Assembly: GCA_963843085.1 (NCBI GenBank)
Contig: CAWJJG010000011.1
Span: 248,001-312,000 of the forward strand
Length of the DNA stretch: 64,000 bases
Reading direction: 5' to 3'
DNA from: DASUPK01 sp963843085
GTDB taxonomy: Bacteria > Actinomycetota > Thermoleophilia > Solirubrobacterales > 70-9
Position numbers and translations under genes: made by a program. Below, piece after piece: positions 10,312 through 20,881 of the stretch. Numbering within the stretch: the first letter of the stretch is position 1; every line of letters starts with the position of its first letter. The notes under the pieces are model-generated. The model did no database searches and was not told where the DNA came from. It saw only the letters and a list, made by a program, of their open reading frames with translations.

Positions 10312-10896
10312 TCAGGCCTCGAGCTCGGGCGCGAGCCGCAGGAGCAGCCGAATCGGCAGGCCGATCACGTTGGAGACGTCGCCGTCGACCCCGTCCACCA
10401 GCGCCGAGCCGAGGCCCTGCACCGCGTATCCGCCCGCGCGCCCACGCCACTCCCCGCTCGCCAGGTATCGGTCGATCAGCTCGGGGCCGAGGTCTCCAAA
10501 GGTGACGCGGGTGGACTCGACGCCGGTCCGGACGATGGGCTCGCCGTCGACTCGGTCCGGGCCGATCAGCGCCAACCCGCCGAGCACCTCATGGGAGCGG
10601 CCGGAAAGCGTCTCGAGGCACCAGCGGGCCTCGCCCTCGAACCCCGGCTGTCCGACGACCCGCCCGTCGACCACGACCTCGGTGTCGCCGGCGATCACCA
10701 GCGTGCCCTCGCGGCGCCGCGCTGCGACCGCCTGCCCCTTCGCCAGGGCATTCGCGAGCACGACCTCCCGCGGCTCGCCCTCGCTCGTCTCCTCGACGTC
10801 GGAGGGAATCGCGGTGAAGGTCACCCCCATCGACTTGAGGAGTGACTTCCGCTGGGGAGAGCGGGAGGCGAGGATGATTCGGTTGGGCTTCGCCAT
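10312..10896 (-). CDS. maf: Maf-like nucleoside triphosphate pyrophosphatase
   Basis: House-cleaning pyrophosphatase that hydrolyses modified or m5U/UTP-type nucleotides; the family is often linked to septum control. The substrate loop ASRSPQRK is at the N-terminus, the catalytic Asp is in VIAGDTEVVVDG, and the C-terminal GDVSNVIGLP is characteristic. The usual GKAGAYGIQG segment appears here as GRAGGYAVQG. The length of 194 residues is normal. It lies between ndk and mreB on the same strand, a common actinobacterial arrangement. Confidence 0.92.
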   Translation of the reverse strand: MAKPNRIILASRSPQRKSLLKSMGVTFTAIPSDVEETSEGEPREVVLANALAKGQAVAARRREGTLVIAGDTEVVVDGRVVGQPGFEGEARWCLETLSGRSHEVLGGLALIGPDRVDGEPIVRTGVESTRVTFGDLGPELIDRYLASGEWRGRAGGYAVQGLGSALVDGVDGDVSNVIGLPIRLLLRLAPELEA

Positions 10897-10976
10897 CAGG
10901 TCGGGGCCACGAGCGGCCGCCCAGCATATGTCGCGGCGCTAACGCGCCGCTCCGAAGTGCAACGTCCTGGTGGCCC

Positions 10977-11378
10977 CTAGAACCAGATCCCGATCTCGCG
11001 CTCGGCGGACTCGGGCGAGTCCGATCCGTGGACGAGATTGAAGGTGACCTCGGTGCCGAACTGACCGCGGATCGAGCCGGCGTCCGCCTCGACCGGGTCG
11101 GTGGCGCCGATCACCTGGCGAGCGGCCTTCACGGCGTTCGGCCCCTCGAGCACCATCGCGACCAGCTCGCTGCGAGTGATGAACTCGACGAGCTCGCCGA
11201 AGAACGGCTTCTCCGTGTGCTCCTCGTAGTGGACGTTGGCGATCTCCTCGGTCGCCTGCATCAGCTTGAGCGCGACCAGGCGGAGTCCCTTGCGCTCGAA
11301 GCGAGCGATGATCTCGCCGGTGAGCCCGCGCTCGAAGGCGTCCGGCTTGACAAGGATCAGTGTGCGTTCTGTTGCCAC
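10977..11378 (-). CDS. ndk: Nucleoside diphosphate kinase
   Basis: Transfers the gamma-phosphate from ATP to NDPs through a phospho-histidine intermediate. The protein has the normal short length of 133 residues. It begins MATERTLILVKPDAFERGL (GTG start) and contains the active-site signature NLVHGSDSPESAEREIGIWF with the catalytic His. It is the last member of the valS-folC-ndk core set, here separated from folC by two inserted minus-strand genes and a frameshifted plus-strand gene. Confidence 0.96.
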   Translation of the reverse strand: MATERTLILVKPDAFERGLTGEIIARFERKGLRLVALKLMQATEEIANVHYEEHTEKPFFGELVEFITRSELVAMVLEGPNAVKAARQVIGATDPVEADAGSIRGQFGTEVTFNLVHGSDSPESAEREIGIWF

Positions 11379-11480
11379 GGCCGCGGCACGGTACCGGAAT
11401 CGGGGGAGATCGCGTCACGAACGCCGGGAAACCGGCAATGAAGGGGGTCGGGACCGGGCGCCGGGGCGAAATCGAGGCGT

Positions 11481-11519
11481 TTGTCGACTTCGCTCCGATA
11501 TCCGGAACAAAGTCGACAA
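11481..11519. promoter_or_regulatory. Inverted repeat upstream of ndk and the AbiEi-like pseudogene
   Basis: TTGTCGACTT (11481-11490) and AAGTCGACAA (11510-11519) form a perfect 10-bp inverted repeat around a 19-nt spacer. It lies about 100 bp upstream of ndk and just before the first recognisable AbiEi codons. It could be an operator for the AbiEi-like protein, since AbiEi antitoxins bind inverted repeats at their own promoters. That role is inferred from position only. Confidence 0.35.
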
Positions 11520-11523
11520 TCGG

Positions 11524-12337
11524 CGGCGGGACGCCCTCATTGCCAGGATCGCCGCAAATCAGCATGGCGTCATCACGACGGCTCAGCTCAATCAGCTCGG
11601 CATGTCACGCGGACGCATCGCGGAGCGCGCAAAGGCCGGTCGCCTCCACCCTGTTCATCGCGGTGTTTACGCCGTCGGGCATCCGAGGCTCAGCAACGAA
11701 GGCAGGTGGATGGCGGCGGTGCTCGCCTGCGGGGAGGGTGCCGTCCTCAGCTACCGAAGCGCCGCGGCGCTCTGGAGAATCCGGCGTCCCCAGATTGGCC
11801 TCGTGGACATCACGGTCCCGAGAACGGCCGGAAGAGCAAGCCGCACCGGAATCGCGCTCCACCGCTCCACCAACTTGATCGCCGCGTCCAGCACCCGTCG
11901 CCTCGGCATCCCGGTGACCACGCCGGCCCGCACCCTCGCCGACCTGCGCCCCCTCCTCTCCCCAGCCCAATTGGCCGCCGCCATCCGGGAGGGTGAGTTC
12001 CTCGGCCTTGTCAGGGACGGCGAGGCTTCGACCGATCGCGCCCGAAGCGAACTGGAGCACCGCTTCCTTGTCCTCTGCCGTCACCACCGCCTTCCCCAGC
12101 CGGCTGTGAACGCCCCGGTCGACCGCTACGAGGCGGACTTCCTCTGGCCAACCGCTCGGCGTCGAAGTCGACGGCTGGGAATCCCATCGGACCAGGTCAG
12201 CATTCGAGGATGACCGCGCCCGAGACGCGCGGCTCTCGGTGCGGGGTTTCCGGATTCTCCGCTTTACCTGGCGGCAGATCGAGACCGACCCGCGCGGCGT
12301 CGCGCGGACGATCCGCTCGTTGGTGCAGCGCGGCTAG
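11524..12337 (+). pseudogene. AbiEi-like antitoxin/DUF559 gene, frameshifted
   Basis: The first part encodes an AbiEi-type winged-helix N-terminus (HGVITTAQLNQLGMSRG, then AGRLHPVHRGVYAVGHP). It continues into a DUF559/Vsr-like nuclease domain that starts ADFLWP. Near 12156-12161 the frame shifts: the original frame ends at 12213 with an unrelated tail, while the next frame continues VEVDGWESHRTRSAFEDD and GFRILRFTWRQI to a TAG at 12337. One extra base (or two missing) explains this. No ATG, GTG or TTG lies in frame near the first conserved residues. Either the gene is decaying or the sequence has an error. It converges with the zinc-ribbon gene, overlapping it by four bases. Confidence 0.75.
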
Positions 12338-12972
12338 CCGCTCGAGCTGCTCGGCCGCTGTGGCGGCCTGGCGCCGACCGCCGGGCGGTCCTGGCGGCGG
12401 GTCGGGCCGTCAGACGAAGAGCGTGATGTGCCGGAGGAAGACCGTGATGTGCCCGAGGAGGAGCGCTGGCCGGCGGCTCGCTGGGCGCGGGCGCGCTCGG
12501 TGCGGCGCGTGTCCCGCTCGGGACGCTGCTGCTTGCGGACCTGGGTCTCGCAGTACGGACAGATCCCCCAGCGCGGATCGAGCGGCTTGTGGCACTTGCG
12601 GCACGGGTTGCGCAGCCGCCGCTCGCAGTTCGGGCAGCGCAGATAAGAGCGCTCGATCGGATACTCGCAGTGCGGGCACGAGTTCTCGATCCGCTGCCGC
12701 AGCTCGAGCTCGGCTGCTCGCAGCTCCAGCTCCCTCTCCTCGCGATCCTCGAGGAACTCCGGCGGGCGCAGGATCGTGTAGACAACCGTGCCGAGGTATG
12801 GAAAGAGCGAGGCACAGGTCGCGCAGGCGATCAACACCGGATCCTCGATGCGCCGGCGCGCGTCGAGGTAGGTCCACCAGATCAGCGCCAGATAGACGAC
12901 GACCAGGAAGAGAATGGCGAGGCCGACGATCAGTCCGGCCGTGCCGCTGAGTCCGAAGATTCCTAGAGGCAT
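12334..12972 (-). CDS. Membrane-anchored zinc-ribbon protein
   Basis: A 212-residue protein of unknown role. One or two membrane helices (about 10-32, LIVGLAILFLVVVYLALIWW, and a weaker hydrophobic stretch near 48-65) are followed by an acidic, coiled-coil-like linker. Double zinc-ribbon cysteine pairs follow: CPHCEYPI, CPNCERRL, CRKCHKPL and CPYCETQV. The C-terminus is a Ser/Thr/Arg-rich low-complexity tail (repeats of SSSGTSR). The layout suggests a cytoplasmic zinc-binding platform tethered to the membrane. Similar zinc-ribbon proteins are common in actinobacteria without an assigned function. Confidence 0.75.
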   Translation of the reverse strand: MPLGIFGLSGTAGLIVGLAILFLVVVYLALIWWTYLDARRRIEDPVLIACATCASLFPYLGTVVYTILRPPEFLEDREERELELRAAELELRQRIENSCPHCEYPIERSYLRCPNCERRLRNPCRKCHKPLDPRWGICPYCETQVRKQQRPERDTRRTERARAQRAAGQRSSSGTSRSSSGTSRSSSDGPTRRQDRPAVGARPPQRPSSSSG

Positions 12973-13060
12973 GGGGAAAATGGAGCCGCGAGTGTACGTA
13001 GTTCCTTATCGGGGCGTTGAACCCTGCCTGGCATTGGGAGTCAGAGGCTTTTTCGCGCGT

Positions 13061-13180
13061 TTACAGGAAGAGCAGCCCGAAGACGTAGCCGAAGGCGAAG
13101 AAGACCAGGATCACCACCGCGACGACGATGGCCACCAGTCCCATCATCGTCAGGAGCTCTGAGCGGGCCTCTCTGTCCAT
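13061..13180 (-). CDS. Small single-pass membrane protein (39 aa)
   Basis: Begins at ATG 13180 with MDREARSELLTMMGLV and is mostly one long hydrophobic helix ending GYVFGLLFL. The start overlaps the 3' end of folC by about 30 bases, so it is probably co-translated with it. A longer reading to 13312 would run backwards through folC and is not supported. No family is recognised. Small Val/Phe-rich membrane peptides after folC are plausible, but this one rests on coding potential and overlap only. Confidence 0.5.
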   Translation of the reverse strand: MDREARSELLTMMGLVAIVVAVVILVFFAFGYVFGLLFL

Positions 13181-14322
13181 ATGCAGGAGAGAAGGTAGTG
13201 GCTGCCGGCCGCCAGCGCGACCCCGTCCCGCCCATCCGCAAGCTCTCGTGCCCGTGCCCACGCCTGGAGCGGATCGGGGACCGCTTCGGCGCCCACACCG
13301 GCCTTTTCGCACAGCGCCGCAAGCTCGAGCGCCGGCCGCGCGCGGCCCCCGGGCCGCCCGGATCCCTCGATCGCCCCGGACGGGATCTCCGTGCAGACGA
13401 AGTGCGAGCAGACGCCGGCGAGCGGATCGATGATCCCGCCGGCGTCCTTCCCCTCGAGCACGGCCAGGCAGCAGACGACCTCCCGTCCGCCGGCCAGACC
13501 CAGCAGGGCCTCGGCCAGTGCACGCGCCCCATCGGGGTTGTGGGCCGCATCGAAGATCTCAGGGGGATCGCCCGGCACCAACTGGGCCCGGCCGGGAATC
13601 GTGATGCCCTGCAGGCCGAGAACCGCATCGGGGTCGAGCCGGCCGAGCGATCGCTCGACGGCCGACTCGGCGAGCGCCAGATTCCGGTCGCGGTAGGTGA
13701 CCGGATCCCCCCCGGCATCGACAGCGACCCGGACGATGCCGGCGTGCCGGGCCTTCACCTGCTCCGCGATCACGGGCTCCACCGCGTCGGCCACATCCCC
13801 GACGATCAGCTCCGTGTGATCCCTGAGCACGGCCAGCTTCTCGGCCGCGATCTCCTCCAGCGTCTCCCCCAGCCACTCGGTGTGGTCGAACCCCACCGAC
13901 GTGAGCACCGTCAGCTTCGAGGGGATCACGTTGGTGGCGTCGAGGCGGCCGCCCAGGCCTGCCTCGACCACCGCGTACTTGACCCTCGCCGCGGCGAAGG
14001 CGACGAACGCCGCCGCGGTGAGCAGCTCGAACTGGGTGATCGGGCCCTCCTCTCCCGCCGCGCGATCGGCGACCAGGGCCGACTCCTCCGCCCGCTCCAG
14101 CGCCTCGGTGAACGCCTCCTCGGAGATCGGCTCCCCGCGGATCATCACCCGCTCCCGCCACGAGTGGATGTGCGGCGAGAGATACGCCCCCGTCGAGACC
14201 CCATGCGCCTCCAGCAGCGACGCCGTCATGCGCGTCACCGAGGTCTTCCCGTTCGTCCCGACGACGTGAATCGACGCGAACCGGTTCTGCGGCATCCCGA
14301 GCAGCGTGCACAGCCGCCGCAT
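13150..14322 (-). CDS. folC: Folylpolyglutamate/dihydrofolate synthase
   Basis: Adds glutamate to folates (and forms dihydrofolate from dihydropteroate), ATP-dependent, Mur ligase superfamily. The P-loop is VVGTNGKTSVTRM, the second motif is GLGGRLDATNV, and the C-terminal ligase domain contains FDAAHNPDGARAL. From ATG 14322 it is 390 residues, slightly short at the N-terminus. The family's usual LGLERMRRL segment actually begins upstream of this ATG (WKLGLERM), but no ATG, GTG or TTG is available there, so a non-standard start upstream is possible. It follows valS, as in other actinobacteria. Confidence 0.93.
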   Translation of the reverse strand: MRRLCTLLGMPQNRFASIHVVGTNGKTSVTRMTASLLEAHGVSTGAYLSPHIHSWRERVMIRGEPISEEAFTEALERAEESALVADRAAGEEGPITQFELLTAAAFVAFAAARVKYAVVEAGLGGRLDATNVIPSKLTVLTSVGFDHTEWLGETLEEIAAEKLAVLRDHTELIVGDVADAVEPVIAEQVKARHAGIVRVAVDAGGDPVTYRDRNLALAESAVERSLGRLDPDAVLGLQGITIPGRAQLVPGDPPEIFDAAHNPDGARALAEALLGLAGGREVVCCLAVLEGKDAGGIIDPLAGVCSHFVCTEIPSGAIEGSGRPGGRARPALELAALCEKAGVGAEAVPDPLQAWARARELADGRDGVALAAGSHYLLSCIWTERPAQSS

Positions 14323-14384
14323 CCGCTCCAGCCCGAGCTTCCAGCCCAGGACCTCCCGGCGGCGAAGGATCTCGTCGGAGCGCG

Positions 14385-16943
14385 CTATCCGCCCAGTTCC
14401 TCGAGCTCCGCCCGGTAGGCGGCCAGCTTCTCGCGCTCGGCGTCGACCACGTCGGCCGGAGCCTTGGCCACGAACCCCTCGTTGCCGAGCTTGCCCTCGC
14501 CGCGCTTCACCTCCGCGCGCAGCTTCTCTCGGCGCTCATCGATTCGCGCCGCGACCGCGGCGGGATCCACCCCCTCGGTCTCGAGCAGCTCGATCCCCTC
14601 GACGCTGGCCATCGGCTGACCGCCATCGCCGGAGAACTCCACCTTGGCGAGCCTCGAGACCAGCTCGTGCGGCCGCCCGTCGCTCGCCCGAGCGGTCAGG
14701 ACCTGCTTCACCGGAACCTCGGCCAGCTGTCGCCAGCGCCGCAGCGCGCGGGTGAGGGCGATCGCGCGGCCGATCTCCGTTTCCGCGGCCTCGTCGATCA
14801 GCGACTCGTCGGCCTCAGGGTACGCATGCACCACCAGCGCATCGGCGGACCCGGACGGCAGATACGAGTAGATCTCCTCGGTGACGAAGGGCATCAGCGG
14901 GTGCGCGAGCGCCAGCACCTGCTCCAGAGCCCAGAGCAGCGTGGCCGACGCATCCTCGTCTCCGTCGTAGAGGCGCGGCTTGACGATCTCCAGGTACCAG
15001 TCGCAGAGCTCAGACCAGAAGAAGTCGTAGAGATCGAGCGCGGCGTGCGCGAAGTCGTATGCCTCGACCGACTCGGCGACGGAGCGGATGACGCGCTGGA
15101 GGCGCGAGGCGATCCAGCGATCCTCGACATGGCCCGTCGCCGGCTTCGCGGCGACGGCTTCACCTTCTGCCGGCACGGCCTCCATCAGGATCAACCGCGA
15201 GGCGTTCCACATCTTGTTCGCCAGGTCGCGGCCCTGCTGGACCCGCGCCTGCGAGAAGCGCACGTCCTGTGTCGACGTCATCGCGAGCAGACCGAAGCGC
15301 AGGGCGTCCGCCCCGTGCTCAGAGATCTCGTCCAGCGGATCGATCCCGGTCCCGAGCGACTTGCTCATCCGACGGCCGTCCGGCGCCTGGATCACCGAGT
15401 GCACGTACACGTCCGTGAACGGGACCTGCTCGGTGAACTCGAGCGAGGTCATGATCATCCGCGCCACCCAGAGGCTGATGATGTCCCGCGCGGTCACCAG
15501 CACGTCGGTCGGGAAGAACGCCGTGAACTCTGGAGTGCTCGCGTCCGGCCAGCCGAGCGTCGCGAATGGCCAGAGGGCCGAGCTGAACCAGGTGTCGAGA
15601 ACGTCCTCGTCCTGCTCCCAGCCATCGCCCTCCGGTGGCTCCCCGCCCACGTACGTCTCATCGCCCCGGTACCAGACCGGCAGCCGGTGGCCCCACCAGA
15701 GCTGGCGCGAGATGCACCAGGGCGGGATGCTCTCCATCCCATGCAGATACTGGCGGAGCGCGCCTTCCGGCGTGATCCTGACCCGCCCCTCCTCGACGAC
15801 CTCAACGGCCGGCTTCGCCAGCTCGTCCATCCGGCAGAACCACTGCAGGGAGATCAGCGGCTCGATCCGCTCACCCGAGCGGTGAGAGAAGGGAACGGAG
15901 TGTCGGTACGGCTCCTCGCTGCGGAGCAGATCATGCTCCCGCAGCTCGGCGATCACCGCCTCCTGCGCCTCGGCCGCAGTCATGCCGCGGAATCGCTCCG
16001 GAGCCGCGTCGGTGACCCGCCCGTCCTCGCCGATGGCGCTGAACGCCTCGAGCTGATGGCGCCGGCCGATCTCGAAGTCGTTGGGGTCGTGACCCGGCGT
16101 GATCTTGAGCGCGCCGGTCCCGAACTCCGGATCGACGTGCTCGTCCGCGATCACCGGGATTGGGCGCTCGACCAGAGGCAGGATCGCGTTCTTCCCGACC
16201 ACCTCGCGGTAGCGCTCGTCCCCGGGATTCACCGCGACGGCCGTGTCGGCCAGCATCGTCTCGGGCCGCACCGTTGCCACGACAAGCTCGCCACCGCCCT
16301 CGAGTGGATAGGCGATCTCGTAGAGCGTGTCCGTCACCTCGCGGTTCTCGATCTCGAGGTCGGAGATAGCCGAGCCCAGGCCAGGATCCCAGTTGACCAG
16401 GTAGTGGTCGCGGTAGATGTAGCCCTTCTCGTAGAGCTCGGTGAAGACCCTGTAGACCGCCTTCACGTAGCCGTCGTCGAGGGTGAAGCGCTCGCGCTCG
16501 TAGTCGCACGACGCGCCGAGCCGTTTGTACTGCTCCACGATCGTCGACCCGTAGCGCTCCTTCCACTCCCAGACGCGCTCGGTGAACTTCTCCCGGCCGA
16601 GCTCCTCCCGGGAAGTCCCCTGCGACGCAAGCTCCTTCTCCACCACCGCCTGCGTCGCGATCCCGGCGTGATCGGTGCCCAGGATCCAGAGCGTGTTGCG
16701 GCCCTTCATGCGGGCAAGGCGGATCAGCGTGTCCTGGATCGACCCGTTGAGCGCATGCCCCATGTGAAGCGCGCCTGTGACGTTCGGCGGCGGGATCGAG
16801 ATCGAATAGTTCTGCCTGGGCGTTCCCTCGGCCGGCGGATGGAAGTACCCCCCCTCGAGCCAGTCGCGGAAGACACGCTGCTCGACCGCGCCCGGGTCCC
16901 AGCGGGTCGTCGCTTCCAGGGTTTTCCTGCGCTCGGCATCCAT
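14385..16943 (-). CDS. valS: Valyl-tRNA synthetase
   Basis: Class I aminoacyl-tRNA synthetase charging tRNA-Val. The 852-residue protein shows the HIGH motif as HMGHALNG (about 59-66), the zinc/CP1 editing region and the KMSKS motif as RRMSKSLGTG. It ends in a Val-tRNA synthetase tRNA-binding arm with a coiled coil (EKLAAYRAELEELGG). The ATG at 16943 gives MDAERRKTLEATTRWDPG, a normal start for the bacterial enzyme. It sits upstream of folC as in the conserved actinobacterial order clpX-valS-folC. Confidence 0.97.
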   Translation of the reverse strand: MDAERRKTLEATTRWDPGAVEQRVFRDWLEGGYFHPPAEGTPRQNYSISIPPPNVTGALHMGHALNGSIQDTLIRLARMKGRNTLWILGTDHAGIATQAVVEKELASQGTSREELGREKFTERVWEWKERYGSTIVEQYKRLGASCDYERERFTLDDGYVKAVYRVFTELYEKGYIYRDHYLVNWDPGLGSAISDLEIENREVTDTLYEIAYPLEGGGELVVATVRPETMLADTAVAVNPGDERYREVVGKNAILPLVERPIPVIADEHVDPEFGTGALKITPGHDPNDFEIGRRHQLEAFSAIGEDGRVTDAAPERFRGMTAAEAQEAVIAELREHDLLRSEEPYRHSVPFSHRSGERIEPLISLQWFCRMDELAKPAVEVVEEGRVRITPEGALRQYLHGMESIPPWCISRQLWWGHRLPVWYRGDETYVGGEPPEGDGWEQDEDVLDTWFSSALWPFATLGWPDASTPEFTAFFPTDVLVTARDIISLWVARMIMTSLEFTEQVPFTDVYVHSVIQAPDGRRMSKSLGTGIDPLDEISEHGADALRFGLLAMTSTQDVRFSQARVQQGRDLANKMWNASRLILMEAVPAEGEAVAAKPATGHVEDRWIASRLQRVIRSVAESVEAYDFAHAALDLYDFFWSELCDWYLEIVKPRLYDGDEDASATLLWALEQVLALAHPLMPFVTEEIYSYLPSGSADALVVHAYPEADESLIDEAAETEIGRAIALTRALRRWRQLAEVPVKQVLTARASDGRPHELVSRLAKVEFSGDGGQPMASVEGIELLETEGVDPAAVAARIDERREKLRAEVKRGEGKLGNEGFVAKAPADVVDAEREKLAAYRAELEELGG

Positions 16944-17005
16944 CGGCGCGATGTTAGTTGCGGCCAGAGAGCGGCCGGGCGCCGGGATCGGCAGACTGCA
17001 GCGTC

Positions 17006-18553
17006 GTGGCTCAAGGAGGAGACCGCGATCAGGAGCGACTGAGCAGGCGCCGGTTCATCGGAGTCGGCGCGGGAGCCGCGGCGGGCGCTGCCCTCGGCGG
17101 CTATCTGCCGCAGGGAGCGCTCGGCGAGCCGGGTGAGGAGGCGAAGAGCGGGAGGGCGAAGAACCGGCGCCGCAGACGCCGGGCCGACGTGATCGTCGTC
17201 GGGGCCGGCCTGGCCGGGCTCACGGCTGCGCGCCAGGTCCAGCGCGCCGGGCACTCCGTGGTCGTGCTCGAGGCCCGCCGCCGGGTGGGCGGCCGCACCC
17301 TCAACCACAAGATCGGCGGGGGCAAGATCGCGGAGGTCGGCGGTGAGTGGGTGGGGCCGACCCAGGACCACCTGATGGCGCTCGCCGCCGAACTCGGAAT
17401 CGGCACCTTCAAGACCTACAACACAGGCAACAACGTCTACTGGGCGAACGGGATCCTCACTCCGTACGAGTCGGGCGGCCCGCTGGGCCCGATCCCACCC
17501 GATCCGACTGCGGTGGGCGAGGTCTTCGTGGCGGTCAACAACCTCAACTCGATGGCCAAGAGCGTGCCGGTGGCCACCCCCTGGACCGCCCCCGACGCGG
17601 CGACCTGGGACGGCCAGACCCTCGAGACCTGGAAGCAGTCCAACTTCACCGCCCCGAACGCGAAGGCCCTATTCGACACCGGGATCGGCGCGGTCTTCGC
17701 GGCAGAGCCGAGCGACCTCTCCCTCCTCTTCACGCTCTTCTACATAGCCTCGGGGACCAACGAGTCGACCGCGCCCGACCTGAACCGGCTCTTCAATGTC
17801 CCGGACGGCGCGCAGGACAGCCGTTTCATCGGCGGCTCCCAGTTGATCTCCAAGCGGCTCGCTAAGCGGATCGGGAAGAAGCGCATCCTGCTCAAGCAGG
17901 CCGTTCGCCGGATCGAGCAGCACCGCCGCGGCGTTCGCGTCTTCACGAAGCACCTGACCGTGAGCGGCAAGCAGGTGATCGTCACCGGCCCACCGGTGGT
18001 GACCAACCAGATCCACTACCACCCCCATCTGCCGGCCGAGCGGCAGGCGCTTCTCCAGCGCTTCCCGCAGGGAACCACGATCAAGTGCCAGGCCGTCTAC
18101 GACCGGCCCTACTGGCGAGACTCGGGCCTCACCGGGCAGGCCGTCGCTCTGGACGGACCTGTGCGAGTCACCTTCGACAACTCGCCCCCGGACGGCGGCC
18201 TGGGCATCCTGCTCGGCTTCCTCGAGGGCGCTGCCGCCCGCGATTACCAGCGTCGGCCGGCCGCCGAGCGGAAGGCCGCTGTGCTGAACGCGTTCGCGAC
18301 CTTTTTCGGCGAGGCAGCCCGCAGCCCGCGCGACTACTTCGAGATGAACTGGACGAACGAGGCCTGGACGCGCGGCTGCTACGAGGGCTACCTGCCGCCC
18401 GGCGCACTCACCGCCCATGGCAACGCTCTGCGCGCGCCGTTCAAGCGCATCCACTGGGCTGGTGCCGAGACCTCCGACTACTGGTACGGCTACATGGACG
18501 GCGCAGTCCGGTCGGGCCAGCGCGCCGCCGCCGAGGTGCTCGCGGCGCTCTAG
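17006..18553 (+). CDS. Tat-exported flavin amine oxidase
   Basis: FAD-dependent monoamine oxidase family. A twin-arginine signal (LSRRRFIGVGAGAAAGAALG) is followed by the dinucleotide-binding fold DVIVVGAGLAGLTAARQ and the GG-doublet RRVGGRTLNH. The C-terminal FAD motif is HWAGAETSDYWYGYMDGAVRSG. The GTG at 17006 is chosen; a TTG at 16958 is in frame. A strong Shine-Dalgarno-like AAGGAGGAG at 17013-17021 has no standard in-frame start after it, so the true start is uncertain. It opposes valS (divergent) and converges with the GroES-like gene, overlapping by four bases. The amine substrate is unknown. Confidence 0.9.
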   Translation: MAQGGDRDQERLSRRRFIGVGAGAAAGAALGGYLPQGALGEPGEEAKSGRAKNRRRRRRADVIVVGAGLAGLTAARQVQRAGHSVVVLEARRRVGGRTLNHKIGGGKIAEVGGEWVGPTQDHLMALAAELGIGTFKTYNTGNNVYWANGILTPYESGGPLGPIPPDPTAVGEVFVAVNNLNSMAKSVPVATPWTAPDAATWDGQTLETWKQSNFTAPNAKALFDTGIGAVFAAEPSDLSLLFTLFYIASGTNESTAPDLNRLFNVPDGAQDSRFIGGSQLISKRLAKRIGKKRILLKQAVRRIEQHRRGVRVFTKHLTVSGKQVIVTGPPVVTNQIHYHPHLPAERQALLQRFPQGTTIKCQAVYDRPYWRDSGLTGQAVALDGPVRVTFDNSPPDGGLGILLGFLEGAAARDYQRRPAAERKAAVLNAFATFFGEAARSPRDYFEMNWTNEAWTRGCYEGYLPPGALTAHGNALRAPFKRIHWAGAETSDYWYGYMDGAVRSGQRAAAEVLAAL

Positions 18554-18903
18554 TCCTGCTCGTCGCGCAGCGACTCGAGCACGCCGAGGATCTCGCCGAC
18601 GCGGCAGACCAGCAACCGCTCCTCGTCGATCTCGACCCAGACTCCGGCCGAGGACGGGAAGACAACATGATCGCCGGGCTGGACCGGCATGTCGACTCCG
18701 GCGTTCTCCCACCAGTCGAGACCGGGGCCGACGGCCAACACGATCCCCTGCTGGGGCGGCGGCTCGTCGATGCCCTGCGGCACGACCAGGCCGGATCGCC
18801 GCATCCGGTCCTGATCCAGCTCCTTGAGGACCACCTGGTCGAACAGGGGCCGGAGCTGGTGCCTGACCGCTTCGATCGGCTCGCGGGACGAACGTGTGCT
18901 CAT
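18550..18903 (-). CDS. GroES-like co-chaperonin homologue
   Basis: A 117-residue protein with the Cpn10 beta-barrel pattern: LRPLFDQVVLKELDQDRM, SGLVVPQG, GIVLAVGPG, VQPGDHVVFPSSAG and VCRVGEILGVLE. It is longer than canonical GroES at the N-terminus and the mobile loop is altered (IDEPPPQQG). No groEL is in the window, so it is more likely a divergent extra copy than the housekeeping groES. The ATG at 18903 is used because an upstream TTG adds only four residues. It is divergent from the RodZ-like gene, with 20 bp between the two starts. Confidence 0.75.
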   Translation of the reverse strand: MSTRSSREPIEAVRHQLRPLFDQVVLKELDQDRMRRSGLVVPQGIDEPPPQQGIVLAVGPGLDWWENAGVDMPVQPGDHVVFPSSAGVWVEIDEERLLVCRVGEILGVLESLRDEQD

Positions 18904-18923
18904 GGGCCTGAACAATACGAAGG

Positions 18924-19585
18924 ATGGACCCGGGCCAGGCGCTTCGAGAAGCCCGCCTCAAGCGGGGACTCGACCTCTACGAGGTCCACCGCGTGACGAA
19001 GATCAGCGTTCAATCGCTTCGCGCGATGGAGGAGGATCGGTGGGAGGCTCTATCGGCCGCGGAGGCGGAGCATGAGCTCGCGGTGTATGCCGCTTTCCTG
19101 GGACTCGAGGAAGAGCAGCTCCACACTTCGCCGGGCGCCGAGTCCCACGAGCGACGGCGTTCGGGCAGCACGCTGCCCCTCATCGGCATCGCGGCCGCCG
19201 TCGTCGTGATCATCGGCGTGGCGGAATTGCTGTCGAACGGGGGTGGCGGCGGCACGCAGCCGACGACCCCCCGACTGGAAACCAGGACGCCCACGACCAC
19301 CCCCTCCTCCCCGGTCTCGATCGAGATCACCACCCACGCCCTCGTCTGGGTCTGCCTCGTCGATCAGCGCGGGCACCCGGTCATCAACGGCCTCAACCTC
19401 GTCCGGGATCAGACCGTCGGCCCGTACAACGGCAATTCCTTCGTGGTGGCCTTCGGCAACGGCAAGGTCGACCTCACCGTCAACGGGAAACCCGTCGACG
19501 TCCCGGACATCGCGGCGCCCTTCGGCTACCGGATCACGCCGGATGGAGCGACCAGGCTCGCACCGTCGGCAGAACCGAGCTGTAC

Positions 19586-19589
<4 letters not shown>
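18924..19589 (+). CDS. RodZ-like HTH membrane protein
   Basis: A 221-residue protein with the RodZ plan. An N-terminal helix-turn-helix of the HTH_25 type (ALREARLKRGLDLYEVHRVT, then ISVQSLRAMEEDRWEAL) is followed by one membrane helix (about 86-105, IGIAAAVVVIIGVAELL), a Thr/Pro-rich linker and a C-terminal beta-domain of the DUF4115 type. RodZ connects MreB to the wall machinery, so this protein may serve the mre cluster about 9 kb away. It ends with a four-base overlap with the convergent clpX. Confidence 0.8.

Positions 19590-20881
<1,292 letters not shown>

Noticed and set aside
14667..17042. 791-codon open frame on the plus strand opposite valS
   Set aside because: ValS on the minus strand has intact HIGH and KMSKS motifs; the plus frame has no recognisable domain and is an antisense artefact.
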